This document shows, piece by piece, positions 1 to 8,051 of a stretch of 15,726 nucleotides of DNA. Position 1 is the first letter of the stretch, and every line of letters begins with the position of its first letter. The DNA lies in the NCBI GenBank assembly GCA_003024985.2, contig PXIH01S0033444.1; one strand, 5' to 3'. The position numbers and the translations under genes are program-made. The DNA is from Euperipatoides rowelli (Eukaryota > Onychophora > Udeonychophora > Euonychophora > Peripatopsidae). A model generated the notes under the pieces. The model was not told where the DNA came from. It made no database searches and worked only from the letters and a program-made list of their open reading frames with translations.

Positions 1-30
1 CCCCAATAAAATTCTTTAGCTACGCCCCTG
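1..30 (-). mobile_element. Possible terminal fragment of a hAT-type DNA transposon
   Basis: Read on the minus strand, the sequence starts CAGGGGCGTAGCTA and runs off the window edge. CAGnGGCGTAGCTA-like termini are common on hAT-type non-autonomous elements, which make 8-bp target duplications. The predicted duplication on this side would be GTCTTTCC (31-38); the partner end lies outside the window, so the call rests on the end motif alone. Confidence 0.3.
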
Positions 31-100
31 GTCTTTCCACAATTATGAGCAAATAATTAAAAAAAAATCTAAACTTATTCTCATGTTCAATGTCTTGACA

Positions 101-200
101 TCAGGTGGCGTAACCCCACAGGAAAAAATCTGGAGCGTTATCATGGTTGCCATGGTGTCGGACCGCACCACCCACTCCATCTGTCGGCAAATGAAGCATT
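101..200 (-). pseudogene. Decayed mariner-like transposase fragment (DDE C-terminal part)
   Basis: The minus strand carries, in two frames broken by stops, pieces that resemble the conserved C-terminal catalytic region of IS630/Tc1/mariner-type transposases of arthropods. One frame reads FADRWSGWCGPTPWQP followed by two stops. Another reads NAPDFFLWGYAT followed by a stop. The family pattern is a GRWIGRRGPI-WPPRSPDLTPLDFFLWGY-like stretch, in which one Asp is catalytic. The order and spacing of the two pieces agree with it. No other part of the transposase was recognised on either side, so this is a short fossil. It sits next to a possible hAT-type end, but the two need not belong together. 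The family is inferred from motif memory; a translated search would settle it. Confidence 0.55.
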
Positions 201-403
201 AAGAAAATCTCAAACAATTAATCCCCAAATGCACCGTCCTACTGAAAAAAACACCCTAAATTTAAACTTGTCTAACTGATCAGTAACAAAAAGCTGCATC
301 ATATCCAGGTACACATATTTGGCTGTTATTGTGAGTTGGGGAAAGGAAGGCCTGATGAGTGTGTTATTAATTAAGAAACAATAAAAACTACAGTATATAC
401 TAT

Positions 404-616
404 TGTAATATCTTGGATATTACATAAAATATGAAAGAGAAACTCTAGTACAAACTGTAAAAGGATAAGCTTTAATGTAGGCTAACAAGACTAGCACATC
501 ATTTTGGAAAACTGATTAAATAGTTCTAACAATAGTAAACATAATTAAAAACGTTCTGTTGTCAAGTATATTTGACAAGACGTAGTGTTGTATTGTATGT
601 ATTTCAATACAGTACA
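404..616 (-). repeat. 3' LTR of the Ty3/gypsy element
   Basis: On the plus strand it starts with TGTAATATC, then TTG, then GATATTACA, a near-palindrome at the LTR edge. It ends ...CAGTACA. It aligns to 2378-2579 along its whole length. Relative to the other copy it carries extra bases near 563-600 (a GTATATTTGACAAG-type stretch). Confidence 0.92.
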
Positions 617-628
617 ATTACCCCCTTG
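617..628 (-). other. Polypurine tract of the Ty3/gypsy element
   Basis: Minus strand CAAGGGGGTAAT abuts the inner edge of the 3' LTR, the expected place for the plus-strand DNA primer of an LTR retrotransposon. Confidence 0.75.
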
Positions 629-964
629 TAGTCTGCTTGCGGCTATGACAGGGATTTCCTTACTTGTGTGGAAAATTCGGGTAAAGGGTTTGTGGTCAGT
701 AAAGAGGGTAAACTTCCTTCCATAAAGATATCTGTGGAATTTCTTTACTGCAAAAATTATCCCCAAAGCTTCCTTGTCAATCTGGCTATAGTTTTGCTCA
801 GTCTTAGTTAAGAAACGGGAGACAAACATTATTGGCTTTTCAGACTTGTAGGAGAACTGGTTTGAGAGGATAGCCCCTATTCCCCAAGGTGAGGCATCTG
901 TGGCAACTATGATTAGTAAGCTGGGGTTATATGGGTTAAGAGGTTGATAAATAATTTGGTGCAA
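626..964 (-). pseudogene. pol: Partial RNase H domain of gypsy pol, truncated at both ends
   Basis: This is the RNase H part of a Ty3/gypsy Pol, the activity that removes RNA from the RNA:DNA hybrid during reverse transcription. The reading frame shows ATDASPWGIGAIL, then NYSQIDKEALGIIFAVKKFH, then LFTDHKPFTRIF. The first three acidic catalytic residues (D of TDAS, E of KEAL, D of TDHK) are present. It then reads to IPVIAASRLQ and stops abruptly: the next codons already encode the polypurine tract and the frame runs into the LTR, ending at 545. The fourth catalytic acid, the connector and the integrase are gone. There is no ATG; the frame opens at a deletion junction near 964, where the reverse transcriptase core (fingers and palm, YxDD) is missing. 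Identification is firm; function is not expected. Confidence 0.9.
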
Positions 965-984
965 TGTCCTTTAATACAACCAAG

Positions 985-1440
985 CTATGATGAAAAATGT
1001 TTTTTGAAATCCTGCAGCAATTTTTTAAAATTTGAATCTACAAATTCCAAGGAAGAGTTAGCATTTAGATTTATGTCCTTAAGGGTGTTGTACTTAATAA
1101 AATTTGCTGAAAAGCCCTGTGCGTCAAACCATGCCCGCCCCAATAGGGAAATGCCTTCTTTTGTAATCACTAAATCCAAGTTTTTTGTAATAAAATTATT
1201 ATATTTTACAGTTACTTTGCAAATACCAATTGGCTTAATCAAATGATCGAATACGTGTAAAATTATATTTGTCGGACGAATCGTATGTCCAGCCCAAAAC
1301 TTGAGAAAAGTAATCTGCGGCATGATGCTGACCACAGCTCCTGAATCTAGTTCGAAGGGAAACATCTTGCCGTCAATGCTTAAATTAATGATAAACATAT
1401 TAACATTGTGTGTTAATCGCGAGATTTGAGTTGACAACAA
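985..1440 (-). pseudogene. pol: Retropepsin-like protease of the gypsy element, with in-frame stop
   Basis: This is the aspartic protease that would cut the Gag-Pol polyprotein. The frame reads MFIINLSIDGKMFPFELDSG, where DSG is the active-site triad (usually DTG or DSG), followed by AVVSIMP. The second hallmark, hydrophobic-hydrophobic-Gly-Arg, is seen as LLGRAWF about 70 residues later. The frame continues into the linker that normally leads to reverse transcriptase and is cut by a TAG at 985-987. Directly after that stop, in the same frame, comes LGCIKG, the conserved start of the reverse transcriptase region, so the stop is a point mutation in coding sequence. Soon after this the reading jumps into RNase H, marking the deletion. 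The protease start is arbitrary: it overlaps the gag-side frame (1400-1440), implying another frameshift near 1420. Confidence 0.88.
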
Positions 1441-2271
1441 AGTTATTTTCGTCAGCAGAATTAGTTTCTACTTCCTCTTCAGATTGATTTTCATGAGAAA
1501 TTAAATTTGAAGATAGTTTCCTTCCTTTGTTGATAGCAGGAAAGTTGTGTTTCAGAGAGCGACAGACTGACCTTAAGTGTCCTGTTTTCTTACAGTAATG
1601 GCAGACAGCGTCTTTAAAAGAGCAATCAAAATTTCTATGCGCTATCCCCACAATGTTTACAAGGAGAAGGTTTCCTACCGTCAGTAAAAGGAGCAGATTT
1701 AGACTTGTAAACTGGCTTGGCTGAATCGGTATCGCTGTAGTTTATTTTTATTTTGTTTTGCAGAATGGCCAAAATTTTCTTTTAAACTTCCGCAGCGGAC
1801 AAACTGGATAACATTATCAAAGGAGATGTCATCTTTTTCAAGAAACAGAAGCTTTTGTAGGGCGCTGTCATTCGCTCCAAAGATGAATTGGTTGACTAAA
1901 GAGCAATTTAAGTTATCCTTGAAGTCACAGTACAGGCTTAATTTGCGGCGATCGGTGGCGAAATCTGCAGCCAATTCATAATCATGCTGTACTCTTTTGC
2001 GCAAGTTGAACATTTTCACTCGCGCTAAAGTTTTAGGAGAGAAATGATTTTCTAATGTCTCAAAGATTTGTGCAAGATTACTTTGACTCGGAGTTCCAGG
2101 CGCTAGCAGGTCACAAAGTTAAAAGAGAAATCACCGATGATGATGGTCAAGACAGTTACCTTTCGCAGTTCCTCCTTAACACTGTGGGCTTCAAAGATAA
2201 AATTTAATTCGCTCGACATATCTTTTCCAAACCATTCTGGAGGGATCGAAACATTTGATTTTTGAAACCAT
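1441..2271 (-). pseudogene. gag: Gag of the gypsy element, frameshifted in several places
   Basis: Gag would form the particle shell and bind the RNA. A likely start is the ATG at 2269-2271, soon followed by KCFDPSRMVWKRYVERIKFY, a typical start of K02A2.6-like Gag. The frame then breaks near 2200 and again near 2110. A cleaner part at 1699-2019 carries MKMFNLRKRVQHDYELAADF and RRKLSLYCDF, matching the 'RVQ...E.V..F...LR.L...C.F' pattern of this family. After another break near 1740, the nucleocapsid follows. A first CCHC knuckle starts CKHCGDSA and is split by a frameshift near 1640; the second, CHYCKKTGHLRSVC (1562-1603), is intact with spacing C-x2-C-x4-H-x4-C. An acidic linker (SEEEVETNSADEN) leads to protease. 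At least four frame breaks rule out function. Confidence 0.85.
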
Positions 2272-2377
2272 TAGTATTCAGTTTAAGAACAAAAGGCAAT
2301 CGAACAAGCTTTTTTTAAAAAAAACAAAAGGAGAATGACAACTGCTTCCTTTTTAATTTTTTATCTTCGTTGACAAA

Positions 2378-2579
2378 TGTAATATCTTGGATATTACATA
2401 AAATATGAAAGAGAAACTCTAGTACAAACTGTAAAAGGATAAGCTTTAATGTAGGCTATCAAGCCTAACACATCATTTTGGAAAAATGATTAAATAGTTC
2501 TAACAATAGTAAACATAATTCAAAACGTTCTGTTGTCAAAAATCAAGGCGGAGTGTTGTATGTTTTTCAAAACAGTACA
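2378..2579 (-). repeat. 5' LTR of the Ty3/gypsy element
   Basis: This is a direct repeat of 404-616 with the same TGTAATATC...CAGTACA ends on the plus strand. Just inside it, on the minus strand, the sequence reads TTTGTCAACGAAGAT, where a primer-binding site should lie. It does not look like the usual TGG-starting complement of a tRNA 3' end, so the primer is unknown. Confidence 0.92.
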
Positions 2580-3817
2580 AATATTTTGCTACAAGCCATT
2601 CACTGGCTATACTATAATATTTTTTTAAAAAAAATTGTTTGTCATAATGAGGGAAAAATAGTTTGGTAAAGTTAATTAAGAGCTATCAGACAGAGATTTG
2701 AAATGGTGTAAATGAAAGCTTAACTTTGACAAAAGGGAGATAAAATATTAAAAATGAGACTAGCTTAGTACCAGTAAAATTAATAATAAACAAACTATGA
2801 TACACAGTCAGATAATTTTAATAATTATATTTTAGGAAAATAAATTCTGTGCCTACCATTATTAGTCAATATGCTGCTTATTAAAATATGTTTATGTTAA
2901 AAAGAATGAAGATAAATTTAAAATATAGCCTGAAATATAAAATAATTTTTTGGCTAGGAAATGAAATATAAAAAATGAATATCATCATCTTTAGTTAAAA
3001 TGAAAGTTATAATAAACAACTGAAAATTAAACTAGCCTATAGAAAGTTACAGTAATAGATTTACAGTATATCTGGAAATTGCATTATACTTAACGTAAGC
3101 ATTGAACACTAAAAGAGTTTAATGTCTTTTTTTTTAAAAACAATCCAAATAGAGAATATATGTAAAGAATATATCGCAGTCAACTAAGAACAATCTATTG
3201 CAAAGTCATGACAGTTTAACTTATAGAGTTATAGTTAGTAATTACACATCTTTGTAAATCAGAACATGCAAATTTCTGAAGCCATTTAGGTCATTTGTAT
3301 CCATGTAATGCAACAACCTAAGGACAAATTAGATTATTGCATCAGACCCTAACATAAGATTCCCTATAAGAACTGGTCCGCAAAGAATCTGGTAACTTAA
3401 AGCAAATTATACTTAAAAATGTTTTATACATCTTTTGGTCTTTGAACTTTATATTCAATCCAATTAGATCATCATGGGGTTAAGTAGGCTATAATCTTAA
3501 TTTGGCTCATTTATTCATTCAAACATTTTTCAGCGTGGCTACTCACATTTTGTATCTTTGTAAAGTCGTGACCGCATAAAAAACTGAAAGAGATCTTCAA
3601 GATGACTAAATAGTCTTTGAAGATATTTATCAAAAGAAAGTCAACATAAGTATGGAGGTCAACTTATTCGGATCGCTCAATTGTAATAGTTGTTGACATT
3701 TGTTAGAACATTTAGCACTGTATTTAACTAAGCAATAGTGTTTTCAATAGTAATTGGGAGAGACACAGATTTATGGTAATAAAATCCATTCATTTCATAG
3801 TTTAAAAAAAATCTTCA
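2580..3817. other. AT-rich stretch, no gene or clear repeat recognised
   Basis: Mostly A/T with short homopolymer runs and many stops in all frames. Nothing resembling a coding exon, transposase or structured RNA was seen. Confidence 0.6.
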
Positions 3818-3885
3818 TCATTAAAAAAAGCCTCATTTTGTCATTAAAAGTCTCATTTCATTATTAAAAAAAAAAGCCACATTTT
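3818..3885. repeat. Short degenerate tandem repeat, three units
   Basis: Three units follow the pattern TCATTAAAAAAAGCCTCATTT, with 18-27 bp per unit because the A-run varies. The last unit reads ATTAAAAAAAAAAGCCACATTT. This is a simple-sequence expansion. Confidence 0.55.
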
Positions 3886-4219
3886 ATTTTTTATTTACTG
3901 TTCTAGTGTTGTAAATTTTATTAAAAAAAAAGATTATAAACAAGCACTGCATTGATGTTTCATGATAAAAATGGGGTGGCATTAGACATTTTTTTCATGT
4001 GTCCCAAGGACGCACAATCCACATGTTCACAAAATGTGTGTCCCCAGAAAAAGTTGTGGGTCTTGAGAATCATCTCTTTTCCCCAGCGTTTAAGCCTTTT
4101 TTTTTTTTTTTCATTTTTAGCTGGAATGTGGACAAATCACTCCTGCATAAAAGTTGGCATCAAGTGACCTATTTAAAAATAAAATTTAGTTCAAATTGAA
4201 CCAGCAGTTAAAATATTGA
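3886..4219. other. Unassigned sequence between repeats
   Basis: It holds a 14-base T-run near 4100 and two similar stretches, ATGTGTCCCAAGG (4008-) and ATGTGTGTCCCCAG (4035-). Two overlapping plus-strand open frames here are short and carry runs of Phe from the T-tract, so they are not taken as genes. Confidence 0.5.
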
Positions 4220-4600
4220 AATAATAGGACAGACAACTCACTATCCACCTCCTTACTAACACAATTTGCATGTTTTTAAGTTCGACATCAACTCTTTATA
4301 CCACTTCCACAACAGACAGACATCCATATTACAATATTTTTAAATTAGCCCCACACTTCCACTTTATATATGAAATGTGGTAGAAATTGGACCAAGAGTT
4401 TATAGATACAGATTACAATGTTTAAAAAGTTTACCTTTAATATTAAGTTTGATTAAAATTGTATCATACGGTAGTTAAAAAAGTTGAGGGAATTTTCATT
4501 CACTCCACCCCCACCCTCTGCCACACAATGTTTTTAAAGTTAGTAACATTCGGATCCCTTTCTCTGCAAGACAGATTTCTATTTATTTTAAAGTTAGGAC
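4220..4600. repeat. Diverged repeat units, possible retroelement tail
   Basis: The pattern GACAGA(C/T)AT...TTACAATATTTTTAAA(G/T)TTAG recurs loosely at about 4315, 4410 and 4570. CACT-CCACC-CC tracts recur at about 4240 and 4500. The units are too diverged to align by eye. GACAGACAGACAT-like tails are seen in some non-LTR elements, but no coding part is present. Confidence 0.25.
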
Positions 4601-4893
4601 ACTAATTATAAGACACTTAACCCCTTCAACTACAGAGACGTCAAAATTAAATGCTACCTAGTACTCCAGAGACGTACTGGCCTACATTTACTAAAAAGTT
4701 TTTTTTTTTCCTTCAAAATTAATTTAAACTTTATCAATTTTAATTAGAGATTTCATTCTAAATTATTTCACGCAGTCTTTGATAGCCGTTTTGTACAAAA
4801 AATTCTCCATATCGAGTGACGTACCACCGACGTATCATTTTTATATCTATATATAAAGAGACCTATGCATAATTATATTTATTGTAATGAATC

Positions 4894-5610
4894 TGAAAAT
4901 ATTTTTTAAATTGATCCTAAAGATTTAATTTTCAAGATATATGGCCCATGGTCACTACACATTTTAACAAACATATGCATTTTATAAAAATATTAAAAAG
5001 TATATGAATAAATGCATCTAGGGCTCAAGATTTGAATTCTCAACTTTAACCAATTTTATAGGTTGCTATGACTACACTAAACAAAATCTTATGAAAAATT
5101 TGAAAATGACATTTTTTAAGTTGAACCATTATGGGACTATAATCATTAATATATATTTTTAATAAACATATAATATGCATTTTACAAAAATATTATAAAG
5201 TATAAGCTAAATAAATGCAGAGGAGTTCAAGATTTCAATTCTCAACATTATCCGATTTTATAGATTACTACACACTAAACAAAAGGTCGTAATAAATTTG
5301 AAAATGACATTTTTTAAATTGATCCCAAAGATTTAATTTTCAGGATATAAAGCCTAAAATCACAATAAATTTTAATAAACATATGCATTTTATCCAATTT
5401 TATAGGTTACTATACACTAAGCATAATCTTGCAATAAATTTGAAAATGACATTTTTAAAAATGATTTCTAAAGATTTAATTTAATCACTAATATATACAG
5501 CATTTTAATAAGCAGGCTTTTTATACAAATAATAAAAAGTAGGCCTATATGAATAAAGGAAAAGGGATTCAGGATTTCAAATCTCAACTTTATCCAAATT
5601 TATGAATAGA
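4894..5610 (+). repeat. Tandem array of about 200-bp units, about 3.7 copies
   Basis: Each unit starts TGAAAATGACATTTTTTAA or a close variant (4894, 5101, 5299, 5441). It then has AAAGATTTAATTTTCA, AACATATGCATTTTA and CAAGATTTCAATTCTCAAC, then CCAATTTTATAGGTTACTA. Periods are 207, 198 and 142 bp; the third unit lacks roughly 55 bp in its middle. The units are clearly diverged, so this is an old array and not a fresh satellite. Confidence 0.75.
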
Positions 5611-5710
5611 ACTTATAAATAATATAGGATATAAACTATATAAATAGGCTTTTGATATTTTTTGTGTTAATTGTATACATTTGCAGGCTTTCAGATAATT
5701 ATTTGATGAA

Positions 5711-5792
5711 GACTTCCATTGACTCCTTAAAATTTTGATGTGGCAGTCAAACAACCAATTTGATTGACTGCCACAATTCTAACATGGAAGTC
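5711..5792. repeat. Two-step hairpin near the left end of the 863-bp element
   Basis: The inner arms TGTGGCAGTCAA (5739-5750) and TTGACTGCCACA (5764-5775) pair perfectly across a 13-base loop. The outer arms GACTTCCAT (5711-5719) and ATGGAAGTC (5784-5792) also pair perfectly. Confidence 0.85.
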
Positions 5793-5833
5793 AAATGGCT
5801 TCCATTATGTTTTTAACCAAAAATTCTTAAACA

Positions 5834-6180
5834 TACCTAATACTACCTAAGAGTACCTAAGAATACCTAAGTGTGCCTAAGAATACCTAAGAGTACTTAA
5901 GAATACCTAAGTGTACCTAAGAATACCTAAAAGTACCTAAGAATACCTAAGAGTACCTAAGAATACATAAGAGTACCTAAGAATACTTCAGAATACCTAA
6001 GAGTACATAAGAATACCTAAAAATCCCTAATACCTAAGAATACTTTAAGAATCCCTAATAATACCTAAGAATACTTAATACCTAAGAGTACCTAGGAATA
6101 GCTAAGAGCACCTAAGAATACCTAAGAATGCCTGATAATACATAATAATACCTAATACCTAATAATACCTAATAATACAT
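5834..6180 (+). repeat. 10-bp minisatellite, about 34 copies of TACCTAAGAR
   Basis: The units TACCTAAGAA and TACCTAAGAG mostly alternate, giving a 20-bp higher-order unit. Towards the right the array degrades into TACCTAATAA and shorter TACCTAA units. The opposite strand carries TTAGG in nearly every unit, but the 10-bp period is not that of a telomere repeat. Confidence 0.95.
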
Positions 6181-6352
6181 GAACAAACTGTCTGGCCTTT
6201 TATTATATTAGATAATTACACCAGTGTACAGTAACATATTGTATATCGGTGTATATACAGTAGACAGTTCTCAAAAGATTTAAAAATGCTGTTATCATTT
6301 GTAATACACTATATATTTAAATATTTTTTCGTTTTCTTGTAAACATGTTGCC

Positions 6353-6435
6353 AATCTAGAGTCATCAATAATACTTACCGGTATTTAATACACTTAATTT
6401 AAGTGTATTAAATAATTATTATTGACGACTAGATT
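6353..6435. repeat. Long palindrome near the right end of the 863-bp element
   Basis: The core arms TTTAATACACTTAA (6384-6397) and TTAAGTGTATTAAA (6399-6412) are perfect around one base. The outer arms, starting AATCTAG at 6353 and ending CTAGATT at 6435, pair with small gaps (TCAATAATA with TATTATTGA). Confidence 0.88.
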
Positions 6436-6552
6436 TATGCTTTGACGTCTTGAGATATGTCTATTGACTTCCGATTACCGGCTATAATAATTTTCCCAAG
6501 CGGTTTTTGTAAAATGACGCCAAAACGCCCCTTATCTGAAAGCCTGCATTTG

Positions 6553-7497
6553 GTTTTATAAATGTATTAGTTCATGAAATCAAACAATTTATTACTAATT
6601 ACCGTAATGCAAAGTATATTATTATAAGAATTGTAGCATTTCAAATGTATACATATCCTATTTGTCCAAAGACGTATATGCACACGCAATTCCTGTATAT
6701 CGAGAGATGTATACATACACACTAAATTTCATAACGCATTTTACTAACATATTTTGAGTATCATATCATTTGAAAGATAGATATGGTAAGTTGTTTTTAT
6801 ATAAAAAATGGATTTTGAGGCATTTTAAAGCAATTTCGTTAAAGCATAGCTCATGAAAATTTAATGACAATAGTGTCCGATTGGCAATTTCTTTATTACA
6901 GATTTTGCACATAATGTCAATGTTAAAGTTCAAATTTTTATTTTAGTTACAAGTTCATCAATAACATTAAAAATATTTGCAGTACCTGGTCATCCAACTA
7001 CTCGTAACGACAAGCAGTTAAATCCAAACATTTTAACTCAAGGCCTATTGCTCCTGTGTTTTTACATCTCAGGAGTCATTTAAAATTGTATCCAAAGTAA
7101 AAACTTTTAACAATGAAGGCATAAGTTCATTTTGTAAAAGATTATCCTATATTTCTTAAATTGTATAGCAGTCTGGTAATGCTTAAAAAAATTTTTGTTC
7201 CAGATCTAAATTCAGACAGCGTGAGAAAATGGAATTTTCTGAAGTTCAACTGTATAAACAGCTTTATACTTGCCATTTCTTGTCTATCTAAAAGAGTCGA
7301 AACATTATGGATAATCTTTTATAGCCTTTCGTTCTTGTTTTCTTCTTCTTTCAATAAGATTCAATGTTTTCAGGAAGCTGTAACGATTGATGATAATACC
7401 TAGTTGTATTTTTTTTAACGCTGTCCTTTTTAATTTGTTTCATGACACAACCACACAGCAAACTAACACTGATCCACCATCTTGAAAAATAACATAC
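6553..7497. other. AT-rich flank, no supported gene
   Basis: It contains short plus-strand frames with stops. An acceptor-like TTTTTGTTCCAG ends at 7203 and is followed by 28 open codons, but no partner exon was found. Confidence 0.5.
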
Positions 7498-7650
7498 AAA
7501 TTCAATTGTGCGTTCTTCTTTGAATTTTTGCTGTTTTTCAAATGAAATTTGGCAAGTTTTAACTGTTGCGTGATCTTCAGGTATACAGGTTGGCCGATTC
7601 TCAGGATCAGTGACAGCTATTTGCAGAATGGCTTTCCTTATCAACTTCAC
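7498..7650 (-). CDS. Candidate internal exon, 51 codons, function unknown
   Basis: On the minus strand, a pyrimidine-rich stretch ending CTAATTTCATAG (an acceptor-like site) precedes position 7650. A donor-like GTATGT begins at 7497. The 153 bp between have no stop in one frame and keep phase 0 at both borders. The peptide starts VKLIRKAILQIAVTDPENRP and ends KFKEERTIEF, a hydrophilic, Lys/Glu-rich stretch with a more gene-like composition than its surroundings. I do not recognise the protein family. The frame stays open past the donor as far as 7351, but there it turns into Phe/Trp/Cys-rich read-through, which favours an intron start at the donor. No neighbouring exon was identified, so it could equally be a fossil of a mobile element or chance. 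Confidence 0.3.
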
Positions 7651-8051
7651 CTATGAAATTAGACAGAAAAATTATGAAAGATCCGTTTGAACATTTCTAA
7701 GCAATATATTTGGCACAAATATATGAGCAATCAAATTCTTACTTATGCACATTTTTTTTTCCAGATTACCAGTCAGTGCCACCATTTTATGCAAACGATG
7801 TACTTTAGTATCGTACTAAAAATCATTGGGAATATGAAATCCCTTTACGATGAAAACAACAATAGACTATCTTGATGAGATTAAAAAAGGAAACTTTATT
7901 CAAATTGATATACAAAACAAAAAAGGAATATGAAAACAACATATGGTTCAGAAATAAAACCATTGTTTTTACAATTTATTGTAAAATTATTTTTTATAAT
8001 GCTTAATGAGGATATTAAAGTATGTTTAGAATGAATAATATTGATAAATGT

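Larger units (their letters stand above)
404..2579 (-). mobile_element. Internally deleted Ty3/gypsy-type LTR retrotransposon
   Basis: Two direct repeats of 213 and 202 bp (404-616 and 2378-2579) flank about 1.76 kb that carries, in minus-strand order, gag, CCHC knuckle, protease and RNase H remnants. That order, and the motifs in each part, match Ty3/gypsy elements of the K02A2.6/mag-like kind. Complete relatives are roughly 4.5-5.5 kb; this copy is 2,176 bp. It lacks the reverse transcriptase core, the end of RNase H and all of integrase. LTR ends on the minus strand are TG...CA. The first 160 bp of the two LTRs differ at about five positions, while the part beyond has indels. Flanks ACTAT (399-403) and AATAT (2580-2584) could be a decayed 5-bp target duplication. 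Several frameshifts show that no intact protein can be made. Confidence 0.93.
5678..6552. mobile_element. 863-bp terminal-inverted-repeat element with 6-bp target duplication
   Basis: CAGGCTTTCAGATAA (5684-5698) is perfectly inverted at 6532-6546. Directly outside both ends lies CATTTG (5678-5683 and 6547-6552), a perfect 6-bp direct repeat that reads as a target-site duplication. The interior has no protein-coding sequence. In order it holds a left subterminal hairpin, a 10-bp minisatellite, and a right subterminal palindrome. A CAGG start is hAT-like, but hAT makes 8-bp duplications; a few superfamilies, such as Dada and IS3EU, make about 6. The hairpin, tandem core, hairpin layout recalls mollusc 'pearl' and Drosophila DINE-type elements, but those lack such a duplication. 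It must be moved, if at all, by a transposase encoded elsewhere. Confidence 0.75.
4617..7021. mobile_element. Possible piggyBac-type element bounded by TTAA
   Basis: The left end reads TTAA then CCCCTTCAACTACAGAGACG; the right end, on the minus strand, reads TTAA then CTGCTTGTCGTTACGAGTAG. piggyBac-type elements duplicate TTAA and often have C-rich starts with GACGTAC-like subterminal motifs. AGAGACGTAC (4671-) and GTGACGTACC (4817-) are present on the left, and AAGACGTATATG near 6669. The two ends match at only about half of their positions, so pairing them is speculative. No transposase is seen. The interior would include the 200-bp tandem array and the nested 863-bp element. Confidence 0.2.

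Noticed and set aside
944-1246. 100-codon plus-strand open frame
   Set aside because: Antisense to the gypsy protease, which has clear retropepsin motifs.
3952-4199. Two overlapping plus-strand open frames
   Set aside because: Both owe their length to a T-run giving poly-Phe; no domain, and composition like the flanks.
5834-6180. CRISPR array
   Set aside because: 10-bp units with no spacers; a minisatellite in eukaryotic DNA.
5834-6180. Telomere-derived repeat
   Set aside because: TTAGG is present, but only once per 10-bp unit and not in 5-bp period.
7204-7290. Plus-strand candidate exon after TTTTTGTTCCAG, reading KFRQREKMEFSEVQLYKQ
   Set aside because: Gene-like, and vaguely like the C-terminal part of DNA polymerase alpha, but the likeness is too weak, no donor follows and a stop comes at once.
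7766-7875. Possible plus-strand exon after TTTTTTTTTCCAG
   Set aside because: Three frames are partly open, none convincingly coding, and no donor was found.
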